DNA of 64,000 nucleotides from Rhizobium gallicum bv. gallicum R602sp (lineage in GTDB: Bacteria > Pseudomonadota > Alphaproteobacteria > Rhizobiales > Rhizobiaceae). The position numbers were made by a program, and so were the translations under genes. Positions 8,124 through 16,782 of the stretch are shown in pieces. Positions within the stretch are counted from its first letter, which is position 1. Each line of letters begins with the position of its first letter. Location: the NCBI RefSeq assembly GCF_000816845.1, contig NZ_CP006877.1, positions 2,857,501-2,921,500 on the forward strand. Reading direction: 5' to 3'. The notes under the pieces were generated by a model. The model was given only the letters and a program-made list of their open reading frames with translations. It did no database searches and was not told where the DNA came from.

Positions 8124-9401
8124 TTAGCGCCGGCCCGAGATCTGCACGTCCTGCGTGAAGGTCCAGCTCGGCTTTCCCCACTCTGAAGGCAGCGGCGGGA
8201 AAGGCGAGGCACGGCGCACGCCGGCCACAACCGCCTGATCCAGCTCGGGAATTCCGGAGCTGCGCGCGACGGAAAGAGCTGCCAGCGAACCGTCGCCGCC
8301 GATCGTTAGGCGCACGCGGACACTCATCGAAGCGCTCATTCGTTTATATTCTGCAGGCACCTTGACTGCGCGGCGAATGCGCGACTGCACCTTGCCGGGA
8401 TAGTTGGCAACGGCTGCGCTTCCGGCTCCGCCGGCGCTCCCGGCGCTGCGCGAGTTCTGGTCGGAATTTGCCGTCTCGTATCCATCGCTGGCCCCTCGCC
8501 TGGAATCCTGCTTGTTCTCGCCTTGGGAGCCAGCAAGCTTTTTTTCCATCTTCTTCGGCGGCCGGTTCTTTTCCACCGGCTTCGGTCTTTCAGCCCTCGG
8601 CTTGGTTGTCGGCGTTGGTGCCTCTTGCGGCCGCACCGGCTCCGGCAGCGCTTCGGCGGTCTCGACCGGCTCGACAGGCTTCAGTTCCTCCGGTGCCGCC
8701 GTGGCCACAGGCTGCACGACCGAGGTCTCGGCAGGAACATTCGACGTCAGCACCTCAGGCTCTGCCGCCGTCACCGTCTCGGGAGAGACGCGCGTGACCT
8801 CCTGCGTTGGCGGCACGGCCTCCGCCTGGGTCGGCTGCACCGTTTCCGGTGGAACCTCCGTCGGCTGGTCCGTGGGCTGAACAGGTTCCGGGGGCACCGT
8901 TTCGGCAACCACTTGGTCCGGCTGGGGCTCGACCTCAAGATCCGGATCGCCCGCAGAGGCCTGGTCGGCTTCTGAATCGCCAAGGATGACGACGCTCACA
9001 GCCTCGCCTGCTTCCTCCTCCGGGTCGTGCGGCGTCACGACGAAGCCGATTGCCAGGGCCGTGAAGACAATGGCGTGAAAGGCGAAGGACGTCAGGCAGG
9101 CAGCGGCGACGCTTCGCTTGCTCGGCTTCGCCTCGCTTGCCTGCTTTTCAAGGGCACCATGGTCCATCGGCGGCGCGTCTGCCGCGGGTGTCTTTTGGGC
9201 CTGCGGATGTTCCGGAAAAGATTCGATCAGCGAGAGGCGCGCATAGTGGATCACGGCTTCTGCGGCGGGCTGGCGCTGCGCATTGCGCAGCTCGGGCATT
9301 TCATGACCGGGATGGATGCCCGGAATATTGTCGTTCAAACCGTCAGCATCCTGCTCCACGATGAAATCGCGTCGCGACCTGGATTTTGCTGAAAGTGCCA
9401 T
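8124..9401 (-). CDS. tonB: TonB energy-transducing protein
   Basis: 425-aa inner-membrane TonB. A cytoplasmic N-terminal extension of about 95 residues is longer than in E. coli TonB. The single TM helix is at about 97-122 and carries the S105-x3-H109 motif that couples to ExbB/ExbD. A Pro/Glu/Val-rich periplasmic spacer (about 125-330) follows, then the C-terminal domain from 'NYPGKVQSRIRRAVKVP', which contacts outer-membrane receptors. Its position beside hmuPSTUV indicates it powers haem and siderophore uptake. No exbB, exbD or TonB-dependent receptor lies in this window. It follows a small exported protein on the same strand. Confidence 0.9.
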   Translation of the reverse strand: MALSAKSRSRRDFIVEQDADGLNDNIPGIHPGHEMPELRNAQRQPAAEAVIHYARLSLIESFPEHPQAQKTPAADAPPMDHGALEKQASEAKPSKRSVAAACLTSFAFHAIVFTALAIGFVVTPHDPEEEAGEAVSVVILGDSEADQASAGDPDLEVEPQPDQVVAETVPPEPVQPTDQPTEVPPETVQPTQAEAVPPTQEVTRVSPETVTAAEPEVLTSNVPAETSVVQPVATAAPEELKPVEPVETAEALPEPVRPQEAPTPTTKPRAERPKPVEKNRPPKKMEKKLAGSQGENKQDSRRGASDGYETANSDQNSRSAGSAGGAGSAAVANYPGKVQSRIRRAVKVPAEYKRMSASMSVRVRLTIGGDGSLAALSVARSSGIPELDQAVVAGVRRASPFPPLPSEWGKPSWTFTQDVQISGRR

Positions 9402-9463
9402 ATGCCCTGCCCCGGTCGGTTTGAAACTGAAGCCCGCCGGAGATCATCTCCGGCGCGAATTGC

Positions 9464-9907
9464 TCACCCCTCGAAGGGAACGGAAATCTGCGAACGGGTA
9501 ATGAGACCTTTCATGCATTCGCCCGCTGCCGGGCCGTCGCAGACCGGCGTATCGTTGATGAGAATGCGGGTCACGGCCTCGCACTTGACATTCGGCATGT
9601 CGAACTGCCGCACCCGCTTCTTGCCCTGCGGCAGATCGCGGAAGTCGAGCACGGTGATCTTGTCGACGGCGTTTTTGTCGTTGAAGAAGGCAAGCTCGAA
9701 AGAGATCTTGTTGACGGGTGCGGCAAGCTTGTTGAGGGCCACGAAGGTCATCATGCAGCCCTTTTGCGAGGGCGCCAGGGCATTCAACTCGACTTCGAGG
9801 GCATTGACGGGGGCGGCCGCGGGGGCATCCTGCGCATAAGTGGGGCAAAGACTTCCGGCCGCCATCAATCCGCCTGCCACAAGTGCCGCAAATCTGCCCG
9901 CCACCAT
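9464..9907 (-). CDS. Exported protein of unknown function upstream of tonB
   Basis: 147-aa protein with a signal peptide (hydrophobic stretch 5-22, likely cut after 'TYAQ'). The mature domain contains Cys residues at 'KGCMMTF', 'NVKCEAVTR', 'PVCDG' and 'GECMKG', enough for two periplasmic disulphides. It is 62 bp upstream of tonB on the same strand and probably co-transcribed. Its promoter region is shared with hmuP and contains an IRO-type box. I do not know a characterised homologue; a periplasmic role in iron uptake is inferred. Confidence 0.72.
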   Translation of the reverse strand: MVAGRFAALVAGGLMAAGSLCPTYAQDAPAAAPVNALEVELNALAPSQKGCMMTFVALNKLAAPVNKISFELAFFNDKNAVDKITVLDFRDLPQGKKRVRQFDMPNVKCEAVTRILINDTPVCDGPAAGECMKGLITRSQISVPFEG

Positions 9908-9973
9908 ACCTCTTCTCCATGTAATTTCTAAAACTTGAGTCTATAAGTCTTCTATTGCGTCTTTAAAAAATGA

Positions 9974-9988
9974 TGACTATGAAAGTCA
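9974..9988. promoter_or_regulatory. IRO-type (RirA) box between tonB operon and hmuP
   Basis: TGA-N9-TCA (TGACTATGAAAGTCA) is an exact IRO-core match. It lies about 65 bp from both divergent starts (9907 minus, 10052 plus), so one site could repress both units under iron sufficiency. Binding by RirA is inferred from rhizobial precedent. Confidence 0.62.
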
Positions 9989-10051
9989 AGATAATTGTAT
10001 CAAGGCCGGAGGAAAACAAGCCCCCGGCTCCAGCGGAAATTGCCAACCGAA

Positions 10052-10231
10052 ATGATGGTTGAGAAGCCAGACACCTTTAAGCATGCACCTCTCCCGCGGG
10101 AGGCAGCCGAAATTCGCACCATCGAAAGCGCGGACATTTTCCGCGGCGCGAACGAGATCATGATCCGGCATGACGGCGTGGTCTACCGCATGAAAATTAC
10201 CCGGCAGGGCAAACTCATTCTCAATAAGTAA
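10052..10231 (+). CDS. hmuP: Hemin uptake protein HmuP
   Basis: 59-aa HemP/HmuP family protein. The core 'RTIESADIFRGANEIMI', then 'YRMKITRQGKLILNK', is characteristic. In rhizobia HmuP acts as a co-activator for expression of the haem receptor together with Irr (family knowledge). Two adjacent ATGs (10052, 10055) are possible starts; a longer frame opening at 9995 would include the promoter region. It is 9 bp ahead of hmuS. Confidence 0.85.
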   Translation: MMVEKPDTFKHAPLPREAAEIRTIESADIFRGANEIMIRHDGVVYRMKITRQGKLILNK

Positions 10232-10240
10232 GGGTAGCAG

Positions 10241-11293
10241 ATGACTGATGAGAGCAGACCGGCACCGGCCGAGATTCGCGCGTTCCGGGCCGAAAATCCG
10301 CAGATGCGCGAGCGCGATATCGCAGCGCGGCTGAACATTTCCGAAGCAGCCCTCGTCGCCGCCGAAGTCGGCATTTCCGCGACCCGCATCGATGCCAGCG
10401 CGCTGAAGCTTCTGGAGCGCGTGGCCGAACTCGGCGAAGTCATGGCGCTGTCGCGCAATGAAAGTGCCGTCCACGAAAAGATCGGCGCCTTCGAAAACAT
10501 CAAAATGGGCATGCAGAGCGCAATCGTGCTCGGCGAAAACATCGACCTTCGCATCTTCCCGAGCCGCTGGGCCCATGGCTTTGCCGTCACGAAGAAGAAT
10601 GGCGACGAGGAACGCCTCAGCCTGCAGTATTTCGACAAGACGGGCAACGCGGTCCACAAGGTGCATCTGCGTCCAAATTCGAACGTCGAGGCCTACCGCT
10701 CGATCGTCGCTGATCTGAAGCTCGACGACCAGTCGCAGGAATTCGTCGAAGCCGAAATCTCCGCTTCAGAGGATGAGAGCGGCGACGTCGGCCGCGACGA
10801 GCTGCGCGACAACTGGAGCAAGCTCACGGACACACATGAATTCTTCAGCATGCTGAAGCGCCTGAAAATCGGCCGCCAGGCCGCGCTGCGCACGGTCGGC
10901 GACGATTACGCCTGGAAGCTCGAAGACACGGCGACGGCCGAAATGATGCACGCCTCCGTCAAAGCCGGTCTGCCGATCATGTGCTTTGTCGCGAACAACG
11001 GCATCGTGCAGATCCATTCCGGCCCGATCTTCAACGTTCAGGCGATGGGACCCTGGATCAACATCATGGATCCGACCTTCCACCTGCATCTCCGCCAGGA
11101 CCACATCGCCGAGACCTGGGCCGTGCGCAAGCCCACAAAGGACGGCGATGTCACTTCGCTGGAAGCCTATGACGCCAAGGGCGAAATGATCATCCAGTTC
11201 TTCGGCAAGCGGAAGGAAGGGTTCGACGAGCGTACCGATTGGCGCGAGATCATCGAAAGCCTGCCGAAGGCGGGAACGAGCATCGCAGCATAA
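10241..11293 (+). CDS. hmuS: Hemin-degrading/transport factor HmuS
   Basis: 350-aa cytoplasmic protein of the HemS/ChuS/HmuS family, built from two related halves of about 170 residues each ('ERLSLQYFDKTGNAVHKV' near 125; 'GDVTSLEAYDAKGEMI' in the second half). The family binds haem after import and degrades or delivers it. It is second in the hmuPSTUV operon, with 12 bp to hmuT. Co-occurrence with an HmuQ-like monooxygenase across tonB suggests two separate haem-processing routes. Confidence 0.92.
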   Translation: MTDESRPAPAEIRAFRAENPQMRERDIAARLNISEAALVAAEVGISATRIDASALKLLERVAELGEVMALSRNESAVHEKIGAFENIKMGMQSAIVLGENIDLRIFPSRWAHGFAVTKKNGDEERLSLQYFDKTGNAVHKVHLRPNSNVEAYRSIVADLKLDDQSQEFVEAEISASEDESGDVGRDELRDNWSKLTDTHEFFSMLKRLKIGRQAALRTVGDDYAWKLEDTATAEMMHASVKAGLPIMCFVANNGIVQIHSGPIFNVQAMGPWINIMDPTFHLHLRQDHIAETWAVRKPTKDGDVTSLEAYDAKGEMIIQFFGKRKEGFDERTDWREIIESLPKAGTSIAA

Positions 11294-11305
11294 AGGAGCG
11301 GAACG

Positions 11306-12232
11306 ATGAAAATACCTTCGAACTTGCGCCGCCTCCGGCTTTGCGGACTGGCGCTGACGGCGGCCGTCACGGCGCTGCCTTTGCTGCCCGCTGCAACGGC
11401 AAAGAATAGCTTCATCCGGGCGGCGCAGGCCGAGGAACCGAAAAAGATCGACACCTCGCGCCTCGTCGCCGTCGGCGGCGACGTGACGGAAATCGTCTAT
11501 GCGCTCGGCGAAGAAAGCCGCCTCATCGCCCGTGATTCCACCAGCACCTATCCCGAAGCGGCCATGAAGCTCCCGGATGTAGGCTATATGCGGGCGCTCT
11601 CGCCGGAAGGCATCCTTGCCGTCAACCCGACCGCGATCATCGCTGTCGAAGGATCGGGTCCGCCCGAAGCGCTGACCGTCCTCAAGAACGCCAGCGTGCC
11701 GTTCGAGACGGTCCCGAATACCTACGATCGCGCAGGGATCCTGACAAAGATCGATAAGATCGGCACACTGCTTGCCGTACCCGACAAGGCCAGGGCGCTG
11801 GAAACCAAGGTCGGCGCCGATCTGGATGCCGCGATCGCCGATGCCGGCAAGCGGTCCGAAGCGGGGCGCAAGCGCGTGCTTTTCATCCTCAGCACGCAGG
11901 GCGGCAAGATCATGGCCTCTGGCACGGGCACGGCGGCTGATGGCATCATCAAGCTCGCAGGCGCCATCAATGCCGTCGGCAGCTTCTCAGGCTACAAGCC
12001 GGTGACCGATGAGGCGATCGTCGAGGCAAAGCCCGATGTGATCCTGATGATGAACCGTCAGGGCAGTCACGCGGCCGCCAACGACGACCTCTTCAGGCAG
12101 CCGGCGCTCGCACTGACCCCCGCGGCCCAGAAGAAGGCGGTCATCCGCATGGATGGCCTGCACCTGCTCGGCTTCGGCCCGCGCACCGCAGGCGCCGTCC
12201 GCGAATTGAACGCGGCCATCTACGGGGGCTAA
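11306..12232 (+). CDS. hmuT: Hemin ABC transporter substrate-binding protein HmuT
   Basis: 308-aa periplasmic haem-binding protein of the class III (BtuF/HmuT) fold. A long signal region (about 1-45) is followed by 'RLVAVGGDVTEIVYALG', the usual start of the mature lobe. A rigid helix joins the lobes near the middle. AAAGGAG just before the start supports ATG 11306. It passes haem from the periplasm to HmuUV and ends 1 bp before hmuU. Confidence 0.92.
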   Translation: MKIPSNLRRLRLCGLALTAAVTALPLLPAATAKNSFIRAAQAEEPKKIDTSRLVAVGGDVTEIVYALGEESRLIARDSTSTYPEAAMKLPDVGYMRALSPEGILAVNPTAIIAVEGSGPPEALTVLKNASVPFETVPNTYDRAGILTKIDKIGTLLAVPDKARALETKVGADLDAAIADAGKRSEAGRKRVLFILSTQGGKIMASGTGTAADGIIKLAGAINAVGSFSGYKPVTDEAIVEAKPDVILMMNRQGSHAAANDDLFRQPALALTPAAQKKAVIRMDGLHLLGFGPRTAGAVRELNAAIYGG

Positions 12233-12233
12233 G

Positions 12234-13349
12234 ATGGCTCTGCTGGACGCCATGACGGGACAGAAACGATCACTTTTTTCGATGGCCGCGCTTCGTGAGC
12301 ACCGCGAGGCAGGCGATCGGGGGCGGCTGGCGCTCCTCGTGATCGGCCTGCTCGTGGTGGGTTCCGTCTTCTCGCTGCTATTTTCGGTGACGACCGGCGC
12401 CTCGGATGCCTCGATTGTCGACGTGATTGCAAACGTGGCGGGTTCGGAGGCGGCGCTCAACATGCGCGACCGGATCATCATCTTCGACATCCGGATGCCG
12501 CGCGCCATCCTCGGCTTTCTCGTCGGCGGCTCGCTCGCCGTCTCCGGCGCTGTGATGCAGGGACTGTTCCGCAATCCGCTCGCCGATCCCGGCCTCGTCG
12601 GCGTGTCGTCCGGAGCAAGCTTCGGCGCCGTCGTGATGATCGTGCTCGGCGGAACGATCGCCATGCCGTTCCTTGCGCTGCTCGGCATCTATGCCCTGCC
12701 GGTTGCAGCTTTCGGCGGTGGCCTTGTTACGACGGTGCTGCTTTATCGGATCGCAACGACCAATGGCCAGACCTCGGTCGCCACGATGCTGCTGGCAGGG
12801 ATCGCGCTCGGAGCTCTGACGGGCGCGATGACAGGTCTGCTGACCTATATCGCCAACGACCAGCAGCTTCGCGATCTCACTTTCTGGTCCATGGGCTCTC
12901 TCGCAGGCGCAACCTGGATGAAGATCGCCGCCGCCGCGCCGATCATTCTGGCATCCTTCGCAGTCCTGCCCTTCATGGCGCGCGGACTGAATGCCATAAC
13001 ACTTGGTGAAGCGGCGGCGTTTCATATGGGCGTCCCGGTTCAGCGGCTGAAGAATACCGCAATCGTAGCCGTTGCCGCCGCAACCGGCGCATCGGTTGCC
13101 GTCAGCGGTGGTATCGGTTTTGTCGGCATTGTCGTGCCACATCTGCTGCGTATGATCATCGGCCCCGACCATCGCTATTTGCTGCCAGCCTCCGCTCTCC
13201 TCGGTGGCTCGCTCTTGATCTTCGCCGACGTTCTGGCGCGCACCATCGTCGCGCCCGCCGAATTGCCGATCGGCATCATCACGGCTGCAGTCGGCGGACC
13301 CTTCTTCCTCTGGATATTGTTGCGGCAGCGCTCGCGGCTTGCGCTCTAA
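12234..13349 (+). CDS. hmuU: Hemin ABC transporter permease HmuU
   Basis: 371-aa FecCD-family permease with about ten transmembrane helices. 'RMPRAILGFLVGGSLAVSG', 'LFRNPLADPGLVGVSSGASFG' and 'GFVGIVVPHLLRMIIGPDH' are family hallmarks; the last contains the coupling region contacted by the ATPase. It forms a dimer with HmuV in the inner membrane. It is operonic, following hmuT directly and 12 bp before hmuV. Confidence 0.93.
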   Translation: MALLDAMTGQKRSLFSMAALREHREAGDRGRLALLVIGLLVVGSVFSLLFSVTTGASDASIVDVIANVAGSEAALNMRDRIIIFDIRMPRAILGFLVGGSLAVSGAVMQGLFRNPLADPGLVGVSSGASFGAVVMIVLGGTIAMPFLALLGIYALPVAAFGGGLVTTVLLYRIATTNGQTSVATMLLAGIALGALTGAMTGLLTYIANDQQLRDLTFWSMGSLAGATWMKIAAAAPIILASFAVLPFMARGLNAITLGEAAAFHMGVPVQRLKNTAIVAVAAATGASVAVSGGIGFVGIVVPHLLRMIIGPDHRYLLPASALLGGSLLIFADVLARTIVAPAELPIGIITAAVGGPFFLWILLRQRSRLAL

Positions 13350-13361
13350 AAGTGAATTTCG

Positions 13362-14156
13362 ATGATCGAACTTTCCGGAATCTCGGTCCGCCTGTCGGGC
13401 AAGACAATCGTGCATGACGTCAGCCTTACGGCGAAGGCGGGCCAATTGACGGCGATTGCCGGGCCGAACGGCTCCGGCAAGACGACCACAATGAAGGCGA
13501 TCTCCGGCGAGCTTTCCTGCGACGGCTCCGTGCGCATCAACGGCGAAGAGGTCAAGACGATGCAACCCTGGCAGCTGGCTGCCCTTCGCGGTGTGCTGCC
13601 GCAGGCAAGCGCCATCTCCTTTCCCTTCACAGTGCGCGAGGTCGTGCGCATGGGACTGACGACAGGGCTGAACCTGCACCCCGAGCAGGCAGAGCAGATC
13701 GCGGCACGGGCGCTCGCCGCCGTCGACCTCGGGGGCTTCGAAGGGCGTTTCTACCAGGAGCTTTCGGGCGGCGAGCAGCAGCGCGTCCAGCTCGCGCGCG
13801 TGCTGTGCCAGATCTGCGAGCCGGTCGTGGATGGAAAACCCTGCTGGCTGTTACTCGATGAGCCGGTTTCCAGCCTCGACATAAGCCATCAGCTGACGAT
13901 CATGAGCCTTGCGCGGAAGTTCTGCGACGCAGGCGGCGGCGTGATCGCAGTCATGCACGATCTCAACTTGACCGCTCTTTTCGCGGACCAGATCGTCCTC
14001 ATGAAAGCCGGGGGACTAGCCGCTGCCGGCAGCGTCAGCGACGTGCTCACCGACGAGCGCATGCAATCTGTATTCGGATGCCCGCTGCGCATCAGTCAGG
14101 TTCCGATGGACGGAACACCCTTTGTCCTGGCTCACAGCGCGCTTGCGGGCCGCTAA
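13362..14156 (+). CDS. hmuV: Hemin ABC transporter ATPase HmuV
   Basis: 264-aa ABC ATPase. Walker A is 'GPNGSGKTT' (34-42), the signature 'LSGGEQQRVQLAR', Walker B 'LLLDEPVSSLD', and the H-loop histidine lies in 'AVMHDLN'. It energises haem import through HmuU. It is the last gene of hmuPSTUV. An EcfG-type promoter begins only 7 bp after its stop, marking the start of a different regulon. Confidence 0.93.
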   Translation: MIELSGISVRLSGKTIVHDVSLTAKAGQLTAIAGPNGSGKTTTMKAISGELSCDGSVRINGEEVKTMQPWQLAALRGVLPQASAISFPFTVREVVRMGLTTGLNLHPEQAEQIAARALAAVDLGGFEGRFYQELSGGEQQRVQLARVLCQICEPVVDGKPCWLLLDEPVSSLDISHQLTIMSLARKFCDAGGGVIAVMHDLNLTALFADQIVLMKAGGLAAAGSVSDVLTDERMQSVFGCPLRISQVPMDGTPFVLAHSALAGR

Positions 14157-14162
14157 ACCGCC

Positions 14163-14187
14163 GGAACTTTTGATTGGCCAGCGCGTT
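14163..14187 (+). promoter_or_regulatory. EcfG-type promoter for the DUF883 operon
   Basis: GGAAC (14163-14167), 16 nt, CGTT (14184-14187): an exact match to the alphaproteobacterial general-stress sigma factor consensus. It is about 115 bp upstream of the DUF883 start. Confidence 0.7.
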
Positions 14188-14302
14188 GTCGTGTCGATGA
14201 TTTGGATCAATGCCGGGCGATACGACTTATTGCAACGATCGGTGCTGACCTCGTTTAAAACCGGCCCGCGACTTTGCGCGCGCCCATTCCAAGGAGAGCA
14301 TC

Positions 14303-14650
14303 ATGGCTTCCATCCTCCCGTCCATTCGCGGCCGGCGCCATGGCAACGGTACGCTTCACGACATCGAATCCACGATCGAGGACCAGATCGAAAGCCTGCG
14401 CGACGATATTGCGTCCCTGACGAAGTTGGTTGCGAAGAATTCGCGACGGCGCGGCGAAAAGCTCCGCTATCAGGCGGCTGCTGGCTATGACGAACTCCTT
14501 GGCCGCAGCGAAGACCTCCTCCACGATCTGCAGGAGGGCTATCTGCGCGGCGCAAATGAAGTTCGCCATACGGTACGCAGGCATCCGATCGCAACGATCG
14601 GTGCGGCGGCCGCCTTCGGCCTCGTGCTCGCGCTCCTCGCACGCCGTTAA
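14303..14650 (+). CDS. DUF883/ElaB-like membrane-anchored protein
   Basis: 115-aa protein with a long amphipathic helical region (about 15-90, 'STIEDQIESLRDDIASLTKLV') and one C-terminal TM helix (about 94-112, after 'RRHPIATIG'). This is the usual layout of ElaB/YqjD/DUF883 proteins, which in E. coli are stationary-phase, inner-membrane, ribosome-associated proteins. AAGGAG precedes the start. An exact EcfG promoter upstream fits stress induction. It is followed after 9 bp by a small membrane protein, the usual partner arrangement (compare yqjD-yqjE). Confidence 0.8.
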   Translation: MASILPSIRGRRHGNGTLHDIESTIEDQIESLRDDIASLTKLVAKNSRRRGEKLRYQAAAGYDELLGRSEDLLHDLQEGYLRGANEVRHTVRRHPIATIGAAAAFGLVLALLARR

Positions 14651-14659
14651 GGAGGATCG

Positions 14660-15061
14660 ATGCTCTTTCCGATCCTCAGCCTTTTGTTAGGAAACAGTTT
14701 TCACAGGACCGTTGCGCGAACCAAGCGCAACGGTATTTTCATCGCGCTCGCCGCAATCTTCCTTCTGAGTGCCTATGCGCTTGCGGTGACAGCCGGGACA
14801 ATCTGGCTCGCGGGCGTCTACGGCGCAGTCGGTGCTGCCCTCTTTCTTGCGGCATGCGCGCTGCTGATCGGAATCGCCGTGCTGATCGTCATGAAGGTCA
14901 TGAATGCACAGGAAGCGCGTCGTGCACAGGAGCGCCGCCTGGCGATCGAGTCACTGGCAGCCGCCGGCATCGGCCTTGTCCGTTCACAGCCGCTTTTGAC
15001 GGCCGGCGTGCTTGCCGCGCTCGTTGCAACAAACTTGATGGGCTCCAAACACCGCGACTAG
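14660..15061 (+). CDS. Small membrane protein, YqjE-like partner of DUF883
   Basis: 133-aa protein with two strong TM helices (about 28-50 and 56-78, 'GAVGAALFLAACALLIGIAV') and a weaker third hydrophobic segment near the C-terminus. It sits 9 bp after the DUF883 gene with GGAGG before the start, so it is in the same stress operon. It resembles holin-superfamily or YqjE-type membrane proteins in size and context. The molecular function is unknown. Confidence 0.7.
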   Translation: MLFPILSLLLGNSFHRTVARTKRNGIFIALAAIFLLSAYALAVTAGTIWLAGVYGAVGAALFLAACALLIGIAVLIVMKVMNAQEARRAQERRLAIESLAAAGIGLVRSQPLLTAGVLAALVATNLMGSKHRD

Positions 15062-15082
15062 GGATCCTGACCTCTAGCCAGT

Positions 15083-15595
15083 TTAGCTCGTACATTTGCG
15101 AATGCGGTCCGGAAGTCCATCATGGGGGCCAAGTGGCCGCTTCGGCCAATCGTCCCACCAATCGTCAATGAGCGTCTTCCTTTCCGGGTTGAGAGGATAG
15201 TGAATACGGTTCTCCGGCTTGTGTCTCTCTCCGACCACGAGCAGCCGGACCTCCTCCTCAGTGTTATTGATGAAACTATGGGCTATGCCGGTGCCAGCCG
15301 GGAACCCCACGCCGTCGCCGGGTGCGAGCCGATGCAGATGGCCATCGATCCACACGTCGGGAGATCCTTCGATAACGAAGACGAATTCCTCCTCCGCGCT
15401 TTCGGCATGTGGAAGCGATGTGCGCCGGCCGGCCGGCAACCGCTCATGATGAATGCCGAGTTTCGAAAGGCTGAACGCCCGGCCAAAAGGCGCGCCAATG
15501 CTCATGCGTTCATCGCGTCCTGAATAATGCGGCTCATCGGGTCGCTCGATATTGCGCCAGTGGGTGATAAATGTTGGACGTTCGTTGCTGTTCAT
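15083..15595 (-). CDS. Cupin-domain protein
   Basis: 170-aa protein with a single cupin barrel. 'SLPHAESAEEEFVFVIEG' supplies motif 1 (His and Glu residues), and 'PAGTGIAHSFIN' supplies motif 2 with its histidine, so a divalent metal site is likely. The start at 15595 has GAGG eight bases upstream; a longer frame to 15652 lacks this. The 3' end is convergent with the DUF883 operon. Substrate and reaction are unknown; such proteins are often annotated as mannose-6-phosphate-isomerase-like or transcriptional cupins. Confidence 0.75.
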   Translation of the reverse strand: MNSNERPTFITHWRNIERPDEPHYSGRDERMSIGAPFGRAFSLSKLGIHHERLPAGRRTSLPHAESAEEEFVFVIEGSPDVWIDGHLHRLAPGDGVGFPAGTGIAHSFINNTEEEVRLLVVGERHKPENRIHYPLNPERKTLIDDWWDDWPKRPLGPHDGLPDRIRKCTS

Positions 15596-15758
15596 CAGTC
15601 GATCCTCGTGTAGCCCATGCCCGCAAGCCACGCTCAAATCCGCAACGAGCACCGGTCATGAGCTAGCGACCGCACCTCAATCGTCAAGCATTCCGCGCAG
15701 CGGCGACCGGCATGTTTGCTGCCGAGTTTTCAGGGCTAGTCTTCATCTCTTGCACAAC

Positions 15759-15790
15759 AAAAAGCCGGCGCCTGAGGCAACCGGCTTTTT
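15759..15790. terminator. Bidirectional terminator after ecfG
   Basis: AAAAAGCCGG (15759-15768) pairs with CCGGCTTTTT (15781-15790) around a 12-nt loop. T-runs are available on both strands. It lies just past the ecfG stop and between ecfG and the cupin gene. Confidence 0.75.
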
Positions 15791-15810
15791 CCTCCGATTC
15801 AACGCGTGGA

Positions 15811-16365
15811 TCAGAAGGCGAAAGCCTTCGACGTCAGCGGCGCGGACGTCGAATCCGGGCCGAAATCCGCTTCGCCGGAGATCTGCAGCAGTTCCTGGAG
15901 CCGCTGGCGGGCACGATTGACTCGGCTCTTGATGGTGCCGACGGCGCATCCGCAGATCTCCGCGGCTTCTTCGTAGGAGAAGCCTGATGCGCCGACGAGA
16001 ATGATCGCCTCGCGCTGATCCGGCGGCAGTTGGTCAAGTGCCTTTTTGAAATCCTGCAGGTCGAGAGCGCCGTATTGCGCCGGATGCATCGCCATGGATT
16101 CGGTGAAAAGGCCGTCGCTGTCCTGGATCTCGCGGCCGCTCTTACGCATCTGGCTATAGAGTTCGTTGCGCAGGATTGTGAAAAGCCAGGCCTTCATGTT
16201 GGTGCCCATCTCGAAGTGATCCTGCTTTGCCCAGGCCTTCATGATGGTGTCCTGCACCAAGTCGTCGGCGCGATCGTGCCGGCCGATCAGCGAAATCGCG
16301 AATGCACGCAGACTCGGCAACGCCGCCAGCAGTTCGCGTTTGAAGCTTGGTTTAGCCTTATCCAT
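15811..16365 (-). CDS. ecfG: General stress ECF sigma factor EcfG (RpoE2 type)
   Basis: 184-aa sigma factor of the ECF15/EcfG group. Region 2 includes 'HDRADDLVQDTIMKAWAK' and region 4 includes 'GFSYEEAAEICGCAVGTIKSR'. It directs RNA polymerase to GGAAC-N16-CGTT promoters in the general stress response. It lies 10 bp downstream of nepR, divergent from phyR, the classical arrangement. NepR holds it inactive until phosphorylated PhyR titrates NepR. Confidence 0.93.
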   Translation of the reverse strand: MDKAKPSFKRELLAALPSLRAFAISLIGRHDRADDLVQDTIMKAWAKQDHFEMGTNMKAWLFTILRNELYSQMRKSGREIQDSDGLFTESMAMHPAQYGALDLQDFKKALDQLPPDQREAIILVGASGFSYEEAAEICGCAVGTIKSRVNRARQRLQELLQISGEADFGPDSTSAPLTSKAFAF

Positions 16366-16375
16366 CAGCGCGCCC

Positions 16376-16582
16376 TTACTCGGCCAGTTTGGCCGAAGCC
16401 ATCATCTCAGCCTGGTCCAGCTTTTCGAGCAGATCGAGAAAACGATCGGGGATCGCCTCGTCCTGTGCGGCTGCATAAAGGGACCGCAGTTTGACGCCGA
16501 TCTGGTTGTTTGGATCGAGGATATCGCTTGCGCGCATTTCCAGCCGCCGCTGATTCTTTTCTTCGTTCTGCTGCTTTTTCAT
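16376..16582 (-). CDS. nepR: Anti-sigma factor NepR
   Basis: 68-aa NepR family anti-sigma factor. The core 'NNQIGVKLRSLYAAAQDE' followed by 'PDRFLDLLEKLDQAE' has the two helices that clamp EcfG regions 2 and 4. I start it at 16582; an open frame extends back to 16777 through the promoter region and should be ignored. It is co-transcribed with ecfG and divergent from phyR. Confidence 0.9.
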   Translation of the reverse strand: MKKQQNEEKNQRRLEMRASDILDPNNQIGVKLRSLYAAAQDEAIPDRFLDLLEKLDQAEMMASAKLAE

Positions 16583-16747
16583 AAACTCGTCGCTTCTCGC
16601 CGTTGTCTTTGTCTGAATGGACGATACGTTTGCGCTGCGGCTTGATATGCCAACAGCACCCTCCGCCGCTCGAGGTGGATGGTGCTCAGATACTTGCCGT
16701 TTATCGAGGCTCAAAATCGCGGTACGCCCTTCATTCGTCGCCACCAT

Positions 16748-16772
16748 AATGCAAGGCTGTGAAAAAAGTTCC
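16748..16772 (-). promoter_or_regulatory. EcfG-like promoter for nepR-ecfG
   Basis: On the minus strand GGAAC (16772-16768), 16 nt, CATT (16751-16748). The -35 and the spacing are exact; the -10 differs from CGTT at one base. It points to nepR, about 165 bp away, and gives positive feedback. Confidence 0.55.
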
Positions 16773-16782
16773 CGCATATACT

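Noticed and set aside
12378..13679. 433-codon minus-strand frame across hmuU and hmuV
   Set aside because: Antisense shadow of two well-recognised genes; its composition is typical of reading GC-rich coding DNA backwards.
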